From IMG/VR virus record IMGVR_UViG_3300047457_001149, positions 1-64,000 of that record: DNA of 64,000 nucleotides; one strand, given 5' to 3'. The translations under genes were made by a program, and so were the position numbers. Below are positions 7,801 to 15,011 of this stretch, one piece after another. The notes beneath the pieces were generated by a model that did not search any database, was not told where the DNA came from, and saw nothing but the letters and a program-made list of their open reading frames with translations. Source of the DNA: a virus. Numbering within the stretch: the first letter of the stretch is position 1; each line of letters opens with the position of its first letter.

Positions 7801-9784
7801 TGAACTTGACGTCGGTCGTTTTCCAAGGGGCTTTAAGATCCAGGTCGCCTTTCGCATTGACCCGCTTCTGCTTGTCGTAGGCGTAGATGAGGCCGTCGTG
7901 GCGAGTCCCCACGAAGAAGTCGAGCGAGTCGCCGTCGGGTCCGGTGTAGCCAGGGAGGTGGCCGTAGTCGGCGGGGGTCGGGTACTTGTTGCCGGGGACC
8001 AGGTAGTCCTTCTTGATCTCAATGTTGAACGTGAAGGGGCCGAGCTTCTTCTGCTCGATGACGGGACGATCTTCTGCCTTCTTCTCCGCGTGCGGCCGGA
8101 TGTAGACGTAGTCCTTGTCGATCTTCGCCACCGTCCCGCTCACCGGCGCCTTCGGCACGATCATGTGCCCGTACACCTGTTCGAACGAGTGCCCCTCCGG
8201 AAGATGCGAGCGCACCTGAACGAGCGGCGCCTCGCGGTCCAAGAGCGGCAGTGCCTGCGTCCCCATCTTCGATCCCATGATGGCGCGGTTGCCTTGGATC
8301 GAGTGGATGAAAGGGATCAGCGTCGTCGCAGGCGAGTAGATGTGCGACAGGTGGTTGAGCTGGTGGGTGACTTTGCTCGCGTCGACCTTCGCCTGCTCGC
8401 CGTTGTGAAAGACGTCCACCTTCCCGACCATCTGTTGGTGCGGGAACGCCACGGTCATGCGGCTTAGATCGCCAGACCGGATGTACTCATCCTTCCCGGT
8501 CTTCACGTTTCGCATCACCGTGTACAGGTTCCCCTTGTCGTCTCGGTGCGCCGCGAGCGTCGCGCGGATGTCGACGCCTGAGTGCGAGCTCTCGGGCGTG
8601 CGGATAGGGTCCAACGCCCCGAACTGGGTGTTGTGGATCATGCGCGCGTCGAGCGGGATGGCGCGGTCGCTTGGAATGCCGCCCTCCCCGAGGCTCGTCA
8701 CCTTGACCGAGTGATCGAGGATCTCCATCGGGTTGATGCCCGTAGGCACCGCCGACAGCGATGACACCGTCAAAAACTTTCGGATGGAGTCAGAGAACGG
8801 CGCCGGACGGAGGGCGTCGCGGATCACGCTCTTGCCGGTGAACGCCATCTTGGCCTTGGGGGACCACGCGCGCGCCGTCAGGCGAATCCGCTCCGCGATG
8901 AAGTCGTCCATCGCGTGAAAGGTCTTGAAAGTGAGCGAGTCGGTGTCGTCGGGGGCGGCTTCGCCCTTGTGCACCTGGACGATCTTCTTTGCGGCGGCGA
9001 GCAGCGCCTCTGGCGTCACCTTCTCGTGCGCGTGCCCGAGCGTCGCTTGCGTCACCTCTGGGTCAATCGTCGCGATGTCGTACCGCTTCTTGATCGCCTG
9101 GACCTTCTCCTCTTGCGTCGCTCCGGGCTTGATGAGCGCCGGGTGCTCCAACTTCGTGTAGAGCTTCGAGATCGTCGACTCGACCTGGTGTCCGTGTTCG
9201 CGGTGGTTGGCGTCGGCGAGCCCTTGCCCGAGGTGCTTGGCGATCTGCTCGTGGCTCGTCCCGATCCCGCGCAGTACGGCGTAAAGAGGGAGGTTGGACG
9301 TGCCGTACTGGAGGTGGAAGGTGCCCTTGGCGTCGTTGAAGACGACGTCGAAGTTCTTTCCTCGACCGAGGTTGAAGACGGTTTTTAGCTCGCCGTTGTC
9401 CGCGCGCTGGGTGTAGACGCCCGGCTTGCGCCGCAGCTGGTTGGCAACTTGGTACTCGTTGCCGTCGGAGATCATCGTGTGGCGCGACGTGAGGAAGGGG
9501 ATGTGCGCGAGCGTGAAGTTCTTCGCGGTGTCGATGACCTTACCGTCGGCGCCCTTGAGAACAAGCGTCCCTTTGACCGGCTCGTTGAGCGACGTGCCCT
9601 TCATGAGCGCGTTGTATTCGTCAGACGGCGTGAAGTCCTGGGCGTGCACCTTCACGTCTTGCAGCTCCAGCGTCCGTCCCTTGAGATCGAGCGGGAACGC
9701 GGCGGTGAGCGCTCCCACCGTCTTCGTGTGGAGCTTCGCTCGGAGCGTCGCGGCGTCCGTTAGTACGGGCGTGAGGTTCTGCAT
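4814..9784 (-). CDS. rpoBC: RNA polymerase beta - beta' N-half fusion with inserted InPase-like domain
   Basis: 1656 aa. Beta landmarks in order: GINPMEILDHSVKVTSLGEGG; FGALDPIRTPESSHSG (PIETPEG region); LIPFIHSIQGNRAIMGSKM; YYGFNSNDAVVISE (E. coli NFEDS; the Glu is Asn here, the Asp is kept); GDKLAGRYGNKGVVSKI at 920-936; and FKSTDTNFAGHG, QPMKTGG. Beta' then begins with RPEKGGLFDPLKTGG and runs directly into HIDLHEP, so the N-terminal zinc-1 Cys cluster is missing. Next come VPVIPPVFRPILPG, SGRGTAV, WINRAPTLHRWGI and the catalytic NLDYDGD at 1508-1514 with all three Asp. It stops soon after REDVLAAWRRGEL. Residues about 580-708 are an insertion resembling inorganic pyrophosphatase: E589, K591, ADYGHLPG, DGDSLD at 617-622, DVK at 658-660. 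The insertion falls between the halves of the beta region around E. coli residue 750. No separate alpha or omega gene was recognised in the window. Confidence 0.93.
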   Translation of the reverse strand: MQNLTPVLTDAATLRAKLHTKTVGALTAAFPLDLKGRTLELQDVKVHAQDFTPSDEYNALMKGTSLNEPVKGTLVLKGADGKVIDTAKNFTLAHIPFLTSRHTMISDGNEYQVANQLRRKPGVYTQRADNGELKTVFNLGRGKNFDVVFNDAKGTFHLQYGTSNLPLYAVLRGIGTSHEQIAKHLGQGLADANHREHGHQVESTISKLYTKLEHPALIKPGATQEEKVQAIKKRYDIATIDPEVTQATLGHAHEKVTPEALLAAAKKIVQVHKGEAAPDDTDSLTFKTFHAMDDFIAERIRLTARAWSPKAKMAFTGKSVIRDALRPAPFSDSIRKFLTVSSLSAVPTGINPMEILDHSVKVTSLGEGGIPSDRAIPLDARMIHNTQFGALDPIRTPESSHSGVDIRATLAAHRDDKGNLYTVMRNVKTGKDEYIRSGDLSRMTVAFPHQQMVGKVDVFHNGEQAKVDASKVTHQLNHLSHIYSPATTLIPFIHSIQGNRAIMGSKMGTQALPLLDREAPLVQVRSHLPEGHSFEQVYGHMIVPKAPVSGTVAKIDKDYVYIRPHAEKKAEDRPVIEQKKLGPFTFNIEIKKDYLVPGNKYPTPADYGHLPGYTGPDGDSLDFFVGTRHDGLIYAYDKQKRVNAKGDLDLKAPWKTTDVKFIVGHSPEEAEAFHRNTEEFSSPTVRFANRRFFKDWNHLQQHIDTHHKNEKTAAADDKGLVKVPYHQFFPFPSKTYLHHDIKVKAGDTVKEGQRLAESNYTKNGTLALGKNLLVGYVPYYGFNSNDAVVISETCSKRLTSEHMYREVYPLSSQIELNKEKHRMYYGTKYTPEAYGKLDNDGVIKKGSKVTAKEPLVLGLTKQTIAGTDAMLGRISKALSKPYKEVALSWDHGAPGEVIDVVRTNSQITILVRTHEQMQIGDKLAGRYGNKGVVSKIVPDHEMLRDEQGRPLDLLLTSAGVVSRINPAQIIETSVSKVAEKTGKPIVYDNAAGHNAVKWARELMQTHGVKDKEHLFDPVLNRKISGADGKGVLVGRQFIYKLFKSTDTNFAGHGVGPYDLNEQPMKTGGDDSAKGIGKMEFDALLAHNARNFLREASTVKGQKNDEFWKAVQTGMPLPNPKPSFAFNKFTAMLEGAGIRVDRRGSKMSLLPLTDADVMKRSAGSIENNKTIVAKNLRPEKGGLFDPLKTGGNQGTLYSHIDLHEPIPSPVFKEPVRRLLNMTERQYEQAIHDHGGAWFKSELSKINVDSKLQTLRDQMRTAKGPALNDLVKQVKYLEALKKNNLRPENAYIISKVPVIPPVFRPILPGVQDPSQLMVADANKLYGQLMDSRDTLQRTAVESDRGKHRLDVYNKVEELYGVALPADAKLQQQKVKGFLATVAGVGTPKGGFFQRKLMRHTQDVSGRGTAVPDANLNMDQVGIPEQMLWQMLDKLIVARLIRKGYPALQAREMVTKKDPAAHQAMLEETSERPVWINRAPTLHRWGIIAAYAKPVKGKTLRVSPFIETGMNLDYDGDTLQVHVPVTPDAVTDAKNMTMTNLLLADQQRNKLIAFPQHEAIIGFTHASKATAAKGPVKTFKNREDVLAAWRRGELKMTDAIEVKNTKQAEDTEADNYSLGESLPAAFSSTSPELALSYFPPEHLTGVDEDEEDPHVPLSR

Positions 9785-9793
9785 CGCGTGCGA

Positions 9794-9802
9794 ATTTTAG
9801 CA
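9794..9802 (-). promoter_or_regulatory. Candidate extended -10 promoter of the RNAP operon
   Basis: On the minus strand TGCTAAAAT lies 9 nt before the ATG at 9784, matching an extended -10 (TGn-TAAAAT). Transcription would start within a few bases of the ATG, giving a nearly leaderless mRNA. No ribosome site is visible before this ATG, which agrees with that idea. A good -35 is not evident. Confidence 0.4.
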
Positions 9803-9810
9803 CACGATGA

Positions 9811-9820
9811 GGGTACAAGG
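9811..9820 (+). promoter_or_regulatory. Candidate -10 element (GGGTACAAGG)
   Basis: GGGTACAAGG lies about 45 nt before the ATG at 9865, at the head of a short plus-strand unit divergent from the polymerase operon. It resembles GGGTATAAGG (27831) and GGGTAAAAGG (28333), which sit just before other plus-strand genes. The assignment rests on this similarity and position only. Confidence 0.3.
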
Positions 9821-9864
9821 ACTTGATCTCGCAGCATGTCGCTGCGGATCAAGGAGAATGAGAG

Positions 9865-9918
9865 ATGTTTATCACGAGCCTGCTCCGCTTCGTCATCTAC
9901 GTGGGGGTCATCCTGTGA
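9865..9918 (+). CDS. 17-residue hydrophobic peptide
   Basis: A short frame, MFITSLLRFVIYVGVIL, follows a strong ribosome site (AAGGAGAATGAGAG before the ATG). Its TGA overlaps the GTG start of the next gene (GTGA), suggesting translational coupling. The peptide is one hydrophobic helix with a single Arg, as in small membrane peptides or leader peptides. Supported by the ribosome site and coupling, not by homology. Confidence 0.45.
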   Translation: MFITSLLRFVIYVGVIL

Positions 9919-10088
9919 CCCCCTGGGACGTGGTGGCGAGCGAGATGGCGGCCCACGCCGCCCTCCCCAAGGCGGAGAGGAGGCGTCGAAAGAAGGCGCC
10001 TCCTCCCCAGACCCAGCCTGAGCCCGAGGTCTCGGGCTGGGCAGAAGTCGACGAGGAGGTCATGGACCTCCTCGTGGACAGGAGATAG
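9915..10088 (+). CDS. Small charged protein, 57 aa
   Basis: Starts at a GTG overlapping the stop of the 17-residue peptide. The protein has a short helix (WDVVASEMAAHAALPKAE), a basic run RRRRKK, a proline-rich linker and an acidic C terminus (EVDEEVMDLLVDRR). Its stop is immediately followed by the 18-bp hairpin at 10092. No family recognised. It could be a small regulator, but nothing shows this directly. Confidence 0.55.
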   Translation: MTPWDVVASEMAAHAALPKAERRRRKKAPPPQTQPEPEVSGWAEVDEEVMDLLVDRR

Positions 10089-10091
10089 TTC

Positions 10092-10134
10092 GACCCCGAG
10101 GCGTGCCGCTACAACCGCGGCACGCCTCGGGGTC
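10092..10134. terminator. Perfect 18-bp hairpin between convergent genes
   Basis: Bases 10092-10109 (GACCCCGAGGCGTGCCGC) are exactly complementary to 10117-10134, with a 7-nt loop TACAACC. The plus gene ends at 10088 and the minus gene ends at 10109, inside the left arm. The position fits a bidirectional terminator. There is no T-run on either side, so it would be an atypical intrinsic terminator or an RNA-stabilising hairpin. Confidence 0.65.
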
Positions 10135-10519
10135 TCGCCTCCGCTTCGTTTGGTCCGTCTTCGGGCTCTTCCCAAGTGACCGCCGCGTACCGCTCGCCGC
10201 GCTCGTTGTTGAACTCGTCGTACGCCAGTCGAAACGCCTCGCCACGAGTGGCGTTGCGAAGCTTGTTCAGCAGCGTGACGTATTCGCGATGCCGCGTGTG
10301 CCGGCACGTGATGTCCGACTCGTCAGGCAGGACGATCTCTCCGTCTTCCACCAGCTTCTTACACCGGTGGCAGCCTTGCCATGGCCGGAAGATCAAGAAG
10401 GTGTCTTGCTGCACCTTCAGCTTCTTCTTGCGCCCCTCCGCCGGATCGGCAAACCCGGGACGGGGGCCGCGCATGCCCTCGGCGTTGGCTTCCAGCTGCT
10501 TCTCGTACCAGTCACTCAC
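10109..10519 (-). CDS. Small CxxC protein downstream of portal
   Basis: 136 aa, ATG at 10519 overlapping the portal stop by 4 nt. The middle contains GCHRCKK (about residues 48-54) and CRHTRH (about 72-77), together a plausible zinc-binding site. The flanking sequence is charged, and the C terminus is Pro/Glu/Arg-rich. Co-transcription with the portal suggests a head-assembly or packaging role, but no family was recognised. Confidence 0.75.
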   Translation of the reverse strand: MSDWYEKQLEANAEGMRGPRPGFADPAEGRKKKLKVQQDTFLIFRPWQGCHRCKKLVEDGEIVLPDESDITCRHTRHREYVTLLNKLRNATRGEAFRLAYDEFNNERGERYAAVTWEEPEDGPNEAEARPRGVPRL

Positions 10520-12255
10520 TGCGGACCTCCGCCCATCGCCTGCGCCTTCATCTGCGCCATCTGGTCCTGCTGCATCTGCTCAACTCGCTGCACGACCACC
10601 GAGTACATCACGAAGTCTTCGCCCTTGAGCGAGTCCATGCGCGAGCGGCGCGAGCCCGGATCCATCTGCACCATCTGCTGCGCGATCTGGTCGGCCTGCG
10701 CGACGATCTGCTGCTGGTCATAAGCCATGCCGCCCTGGCTCTGCAGCGCCTGCTGCTGGGCCTGGTTCGACAGCGACTGCTGGAACTTCTGCATCGCGAT
10801 TTCGGTTTCTTTTTGCGCCCGAGCGTCAGAGAGCGTGTCTTCCTTTCGCCGGCGGCGCTCGTGATCGAGGTCGATGTTGAGCATGTCGGCGACGGTCGTG
10901 TTGCTGACGAGCTGCTGCTGCCAGAGCTGCATCTTCAGCTGCTTGTTGTCGATGTCGTCGATCATCTTGAAGTCCGCGAGCCGCATGTTGATCGGCTCCC
11001 AGTCCATGAACGCGGCGACCTTTCGCTCGATCCATTGGACCACCGCGTTCAAGTTCTCGATGTGCGTCTGCAGCTGGTTTTCAACCATGCGCAGCGTAAT
11101 CTCGCCGCGCGTCTGCCCGAGGCCCCCGGCGAGGAACTCCATGGGGACGCCCATGGAGAGCACGATGTTCTTCTCCGCCTCTTGCAGCTCGCCGAGCGTC
11201 AAGAGCGCCCGCCCGTTGCCGCCCATCTCTTGGACGTTGATCGGCACGGGAGAGAACTGGATGCGCAGAGGATCGCGGCGGAATAGCCGGATGTTGCGCT
11301 CCATCTCCTCGCGCCATCGGTCGAGAGGGATCGTCGAGATCGGGTCGCCCTGCCCGCTGGCGGCCGCCGGGTGGATGATCCGCATCGGCGTAATGTGTTC
11401 GAGCGCGATCGCCTCGTTCGCTTTACGCAGTACAGCGGTGAAGAGAAAGTTCTTGATCGCGCTCGTGATCGGCGGGAAGCCCCACTGCGATTGCACGCCG
11501 GCGGGGCCCGGCATCTTCATGTGGTAGAGCGACTCGTCGGCAAACCGAAAGGTCTTCTTTTCCTGCATCGCACGCAGGATTTCCATAGGCATGTGGTTGA
11601 TCAGCGTGCGGTTGCCGGCGCGCACCTTGGCGATGTCATCACGCGGGATCTGGTAGTAGTAGACCGACTCGCCCGTGACGCGATTGTGCTCAATGTCGAT
11701 CAGCTTCGGGTCCCAGCGGATCAGCTTGATCTTGTTGGCCTTCTTCAGCTTGTAGTCCTCGACGCGCGAGGTCACGTCCTTCCGGCGGCATTGCCGACAG
11801 TTGTGCGTGAACGAGCACTTCGCGAGGTTGAACTTGTAGTCAGCGGCGGCGACGTCTTCCTTTGTCCCGCAGAAGGGGCATGTCAGCTCCCGCTTGATCG
11901 GCTCGTACACCGAGATGAACGCGTTGCCGTAGAGCCAGACGTCGTAGCTCACCTGAGTCAAGAAGCCCTTCAGGCGGATCGACTCCTCGAAGAGCTTCTT
12001 GTGCCTCGTCTTCTCTTCGTCCGACGTCGACTCGTAGATGAACCGAGTGATCGGGTATTCGCCGAACTTCCGCACGACGCCGTAGATGTGCGCGGAGTGG
12101 AACCCGAGATACTCGGCCCACTTGAACAGGTCCTTCAGCTTTCGCGGAACGAACCCCGTCAAGTAGTCGAACATGGGGTTGGCGTGCGATGCTCCGCGCG
12201 CTCCCATCATGTCGAGAGGGGTCATTCCGTCCGGTCCGTAAGTCGTCATCGTCAC
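10516..12255 (-). CDS. Portal protein
   Basis: 579 aa. It forms the dodecameric DNA channel at one head vertex. Portal-like features: an N-terminal region (FDYLTGFVPRKLKDLFKWAEYLG), a central conserved-looking block (TLGELQEAEKNIVLSMGVPMEFLAGG at about 370-395), a following helix (ENLNAVVQWIERKVAAFM), and a Gln/Met-rich C-terminal tail from about residue 490. An extra zinc-ribbon-like segment, CPFC...C...C-x2-C (about 125-160), is inserted near the N-terminal third. No terminase gene adjoins it; the terminase lies about 17 kb away with the replication genes between. ATG at 12255 with GAGTGACG upstream, a weak ribosome site. Confidence 0.85.
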   Translation of the reverse strand: MTMTTYGPDGMTPLDMMGARGASHANPMFDYLTGFVPRKLKDLFKWAEYLGFHSAHIYGVVRKFGEYPITRFIYESTSDEEKTRHKKLFEESIRLKGFLTQVSYDVWLYGNAFISVYEPIKRELTCPFCGTKEDVAAADYKFNLAKCSFTHNCRQCRRKDVTSRVEDYKLKKANKIKLIRWDPKLIDIEHNRVTGESVYYYQIPRDDIAKVRAGNRTLINHMPMEILRAMQEKKTFRFADESLYHMKMPGPAGVQSQWGFPPITSAIKNFLFTAVLRKANEAIALEHITPMRIIHPAAASGQGDPISTIPLDRWREEMERNIRLFRRDPLRIQFSPVPINVQEMGGNGRALLTLGELQEAEKNIVLSMGVPMEFLAGGLGQTRGEITLRMVENQLQTHIENLNAVVQWIERKVAAFMDWEPINMRLADFKMIDDIDNKQLKMQLWQQQLVSNTTVADMLNIDLDHERRRRKEDTLSDARAQKETEIAMQKFQQSLSNQAQQQALQSQGGMAYDQQQIVAQADQIAQQMVQMDPGSRRSRMDSLKGEDFVMYSVVVQRVEQMQQDQMAQMKAQAMGGGPQ

Positions 12256-12279
12256 TCCGAGATGAGAGAGGAGAGCCGC

Positions 12280-14328
12280 GTGCTCATCACAGGCAATCTG
12301 CTGCGCAATTCTACACCGGTGTTTCGGATTGAGGCACCGGAAGACTCGTATTTGGCCCGCGCATGGGGAGGTGTGTACGCCGACGGCGCCTGGCTGTTCC
12401 CGGCGTTCTACCCCTTCGCCCGCTGGGCGTTTGAAGACATCCGCAAGTTTTACCCAAAGGCTTCTTGGGACGCTACCGCCCTCAAGTTTCTACAAGACGT
12501 GCGGGACGCCGACGCTTCGTGGGCAAAGGCCTCCGAGCGGTGGGTTGGCGCCGCCACCGCCGAGCCCGTGGCTGACGAGGCCTTCTTCGCCAAGGGCTTT
12601 ACGCCGTATCAGCACCAGATGTACGGCATCCGGCGCCTGACGACTTGGTGGCGCTCATTTCTCCTCTGGGAGATGGGAACCGGCAAGACGCGCACGGCGA
12701 TCGACGCGCTCCGACTTTTGCGGGAGCAGGGTAAGTTCCGGAAGGCGCTGGTCATCGGCCCGCCCGTGGTCCTCGACACTTGGCGGCGAGAGGTCGCCAA
12801 GTGCTCCGGGGGCGCGTGGCGGGCGGTCGTCTGGGACGGCTCGCGCAAGGCGGCGGAGGCGGCGCAAGAGGCCGACGTCGTCCTCGCCTCTTACGCCCGG
12901 GTCCGAATCGAGCGCGAGCGCGCGCTGGCCGCGGCTAAGGAGCTGTCCGTCACGGACGAGGTCCGCGCGCGCTACCGCATGCCGCTACTCGCGCCCGAAG
13001 CGCGGGAGCAGCTAGAGTGGGAGCGGCAGCACCCGCTCTATCAACTGGATTACGACACCATCATCGCCGACGAGAGCCACTACCTCGGCAACTGGAAGAG
13101 CGGCCAGACGCAGGCAGCGATCGAGCTCTCGGCCAAGGCGGTCCGGCGGTACTGCTTGACCGGAACTCCTGGCGACGACCCGCGCAAGCTCTACGCCCAA
13201 CTCTACTTCCTGTCCCCCGCGCTAATCCCGCTGTCTTACGCGAAGTTCGAGGAGCGCCACCTCGTTCACTCAAAAAAGAACAAGCATGTCGTCGTCGGCT
13301 TCCGCTTCCTGAACGAGCTCAACGAGCGCGTCAACAGCGTGGCGAGCCGGATGAAGAAGGCCGACTGCCTCGACCTCCCGCCAGTCACGGTGTCGGACCT
13401 TTACTACGACCTCGGACCCAAGCAGCGCGCTCGCTACAACGAGCTCGTGATGGAGATGCAAACCTCCGTCGAGCCGGTCCTCAACTACATCACCCCGGCG
13501 TCCTTGAAGACCGAAGAGCTTCCTGATCGCGCCGCGCTCAAGCTTCCGCATGGAGCTGCGCGCGTCAACAAGCTGCTCCAAGTGCTGTCAGGGTTCTTGA
13601 TCCTCGGCGCGGACTACTCGATCTGCGACGCCTGCGTCCACATGGAGGCTTGCGCGGAATCGCGAATCCGACCATACACCAAGAAGTGCAAGGTTATTCA
13701 GAGCGCCCCTGAGCGACAGGTTCTCCGCGACGTCGAGAACCCGAAGCTGGACCTTTACAAGGAGCAGCTTGAAGTCATTCTCGAAGGCGACGCGACGAAC
13801 AAGGTCATCGTCTGGGCCAACTTCACGGAAGAGCTCGACGACCTGGAGCGCGCCACCAAAGAGATGGGCTATGGGTACGTCCGCGTCGACGGCTCTAACA
13901 CCAACAAGATCGGAGAGATCTCAGACAAGTTTCAGACAGACGAGAACTGCCGCGTCTACATCGGTCAGGTGCGCACCGGCATCGGCGTGACCTTGACCGC
14001 CGCCAACTACACCATCTTCTACTCCTTGCCGTGGGACCCGCTGCAGTATCGGCAAGCGATGGACCGCAACAACCGCCCGGGGCAGAAGCGGGACATGACC
14101 GTCTACCGGCTGTTGTCGTCGGACGCCACCTGGGCTCTCGACCGGTATGTCGCCCAAGTCCTCACCTTCAAGGAGACCATCGCGCTCACTCTGACGGAGC
14201 TCATCGCGTGCGCCTCGTGCGACCGGCAGCAGCACTGCGCCGCGAAGGAGATCCTCCCCTTTCGAGAGAACTGTAAGTATGCTGCCAACGTCGCTCGTCC
14301 CGTCGCGGACGTGGAGGTAATCGAATGA
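12280..14328 (+). CDS. SNF2-family DEAD/H helicase/ATPase
   Basis: About 682 aa, superfamily 2 helicase of the SNF2 type. Motif I WEMGTGKTRTAID (about 128-140), motif II IIADESHYLGNWK (about 265-277), motif III YCLTGTPGDDPRK. C-terminal helicase lobe: VIVWANFTEELDD, YVRVDGSN, QVRTGIGVTLTAANY and QAMDRNNRPGQKRDM, the last being the SNF2 Q-x2-R-x2-R-x2-Q block. A Cys cluster (CDACVHMEAC...C) is inserted between the lobes, and a second (CASCDRQQHCAAK) lies near the C terminus. GTG at 12280 is preferred because GAGAGGAG precedes it; an in-frame ATG at 12262 has no ribosome site. Phage SNF2 proteins act in replication, recombination or transcription-related remodelling; which applies here is unknown. 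Confidence 0.88.
   Translation: MLITGNLLRNSTPVFRIEAPEDSYLARAWGGVYADGAWLFPAFYPFARWAFEDIRKFYPKASWDATALKFLQDVRDADASWAKASERWVGAATAEPVADEAFFAKGFTPYQHQMYGIRRLTTWWRSFLLWEMGTGKTRTAIDALRLLREQGKFRKALVIGPPVVLDTWRREVAKCSGGAWRAVVWDGSRKAAEAAQEADVVLASYARVRIERERALAAAKELSVTDEVRARYRMPLLAPEAREQLEWERQHPLYQLDYDTIIADESHYLGNWKSGQTQAAIELSAKAVRRYCLTGTPGDDPRKLYAQLYFLSPALIPLSYAKFEERHLVHSKKNKHVVVGFRFLNELNERVNSVASRMKKADCLDLPPVTVSDLYYDLGPKQRARYNELVMEMQTSVEPVLNYITPASLKTEELPDRAALKLPHGAARVNKLLQVLSGFLILGADYSICDACVHMEACAESRIRPYTKKCKVIQSAPERQVLRDVENPKLDLYKEQLEVILEGDATNKVIVWANFTEELDDLERATKEMGYGYVRVDGSNTNKIGEISDKFQTDENCRVYIGQVRTGIGVTLTAANYTIFYSLPWDPLQYRQAMDRNNRPGQKRDMTVYRLLSSDATWALDRYVAQVLTFKETIALTLTELIACASCDRQQHCAAKEILPFRENCKYAANVARPVADVEVIE
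12308..12315 (-). promoter_or_regulatory. Candidate extended -10 for portal gene
   Basis: The minus strand reads TGTAGAAT here, an extended -10-like element about 53 nt before the portal ATG. It lies within the first codons of the divergent SNF2 gene. No clear -35. Evidence is limited to the motif and the position at the head of a minus-strand unit. Confidence 0.3.
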
Positions 14329-15011
14329 AGATCGAACTGGAACACTCGGACATCTGCAAGGCCCTCGCCCACTACCTGCGCACCAAGAACTTCGCGGTCG
14401 ACGCTGACCCGCGTAACTTCGTGTTCAAGGAAGAGGAGGCAGGCGAGCTCTTGGTCGTCGTGAAGAACGGCGACATGATCACCAACGCCCCGCCCCTTAC
14501 GCCGGAGTCTCTCCGCGCCGCCGTCGTGCCGCCGGTCAACCCGGCGCGGCCCCCGGTTCCGCCCGCCAAGCCGCACCCGGCCGCGCGCGTTTCTCCCAAG
14601 GCGCGCATCTTCGCGAAGAACGATCCTTTCGAGCCCGTGCCGCCGCCTCGGGAGCAGGTTCCGGCGCCGCGCCTGAAGGTTCTCGACCCGCAGGCCGCGC
14701 GCTCGCCCGCGCTGCACTCCGCGCCCGCGCATCCGGGGATGCCGGCGCCGCGCGAGGTCATTCAGAACTTCGGGGCCGAAAAAAAGGGCGAAGAGCTGGT
14801 AGAAGAGCCCGCTCAGCCCGTTGTGGCTCCTACGACGCCGTCGGGGCTCATCATTGACCCCGCAGCCATGTCCGAGGACGACCAGCGGCTGTTCCAAGAC
14901 ATTCTCTCGCGGTCGGCGGCCGCGACAGAAGCCGCTGTAGCTGTTCCCGCCGAGGTCCCTGCTAGAGGCGCCGACATCGACATGATGGGCGCCGAGGAGT
15001 TTGTGGAGTGA
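14325..15011 (+). CDS. Proline-rich protein coupled to SNF2 helicase
   Basis: 228 aa, ATG overlapping the helicase stop by 4 nt (ATGA). The N-terminal 50 residues look folded (MKIELEHSDICKALAHYLR, VDADPRNFVFKEEEAGELLVVV). Residues about 60-160 are a Pro/Ala-rich linker, and the C-terminal 60 residues are acidic. The layout of small domain, flexible linker and acidic tail is typical of adaptor proteins. The coupling suggests it works with the helicase or the following nuclease. No family recognised. Confidence 0.7.
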   Translation: MKIELEHSDICKALAHYLRTKNFAVDADPRNFVFKEEEAGELLVVVKNGDMITNAPPLTPESLRAAVVPPVNPARPPVPPAKPHPAARVSPKARIFAKNDPFEPVPPPREQVPAPRLKVLDPQAARSPALHSAPAHPGMPAPREVIQNFGAEKKGEELVEEPAQPVVAPTTPSGLIIDPAAMSEDDQRLFQDILSRSAAATEAAVAVPAEVPARGADIDMMGAEEFVE

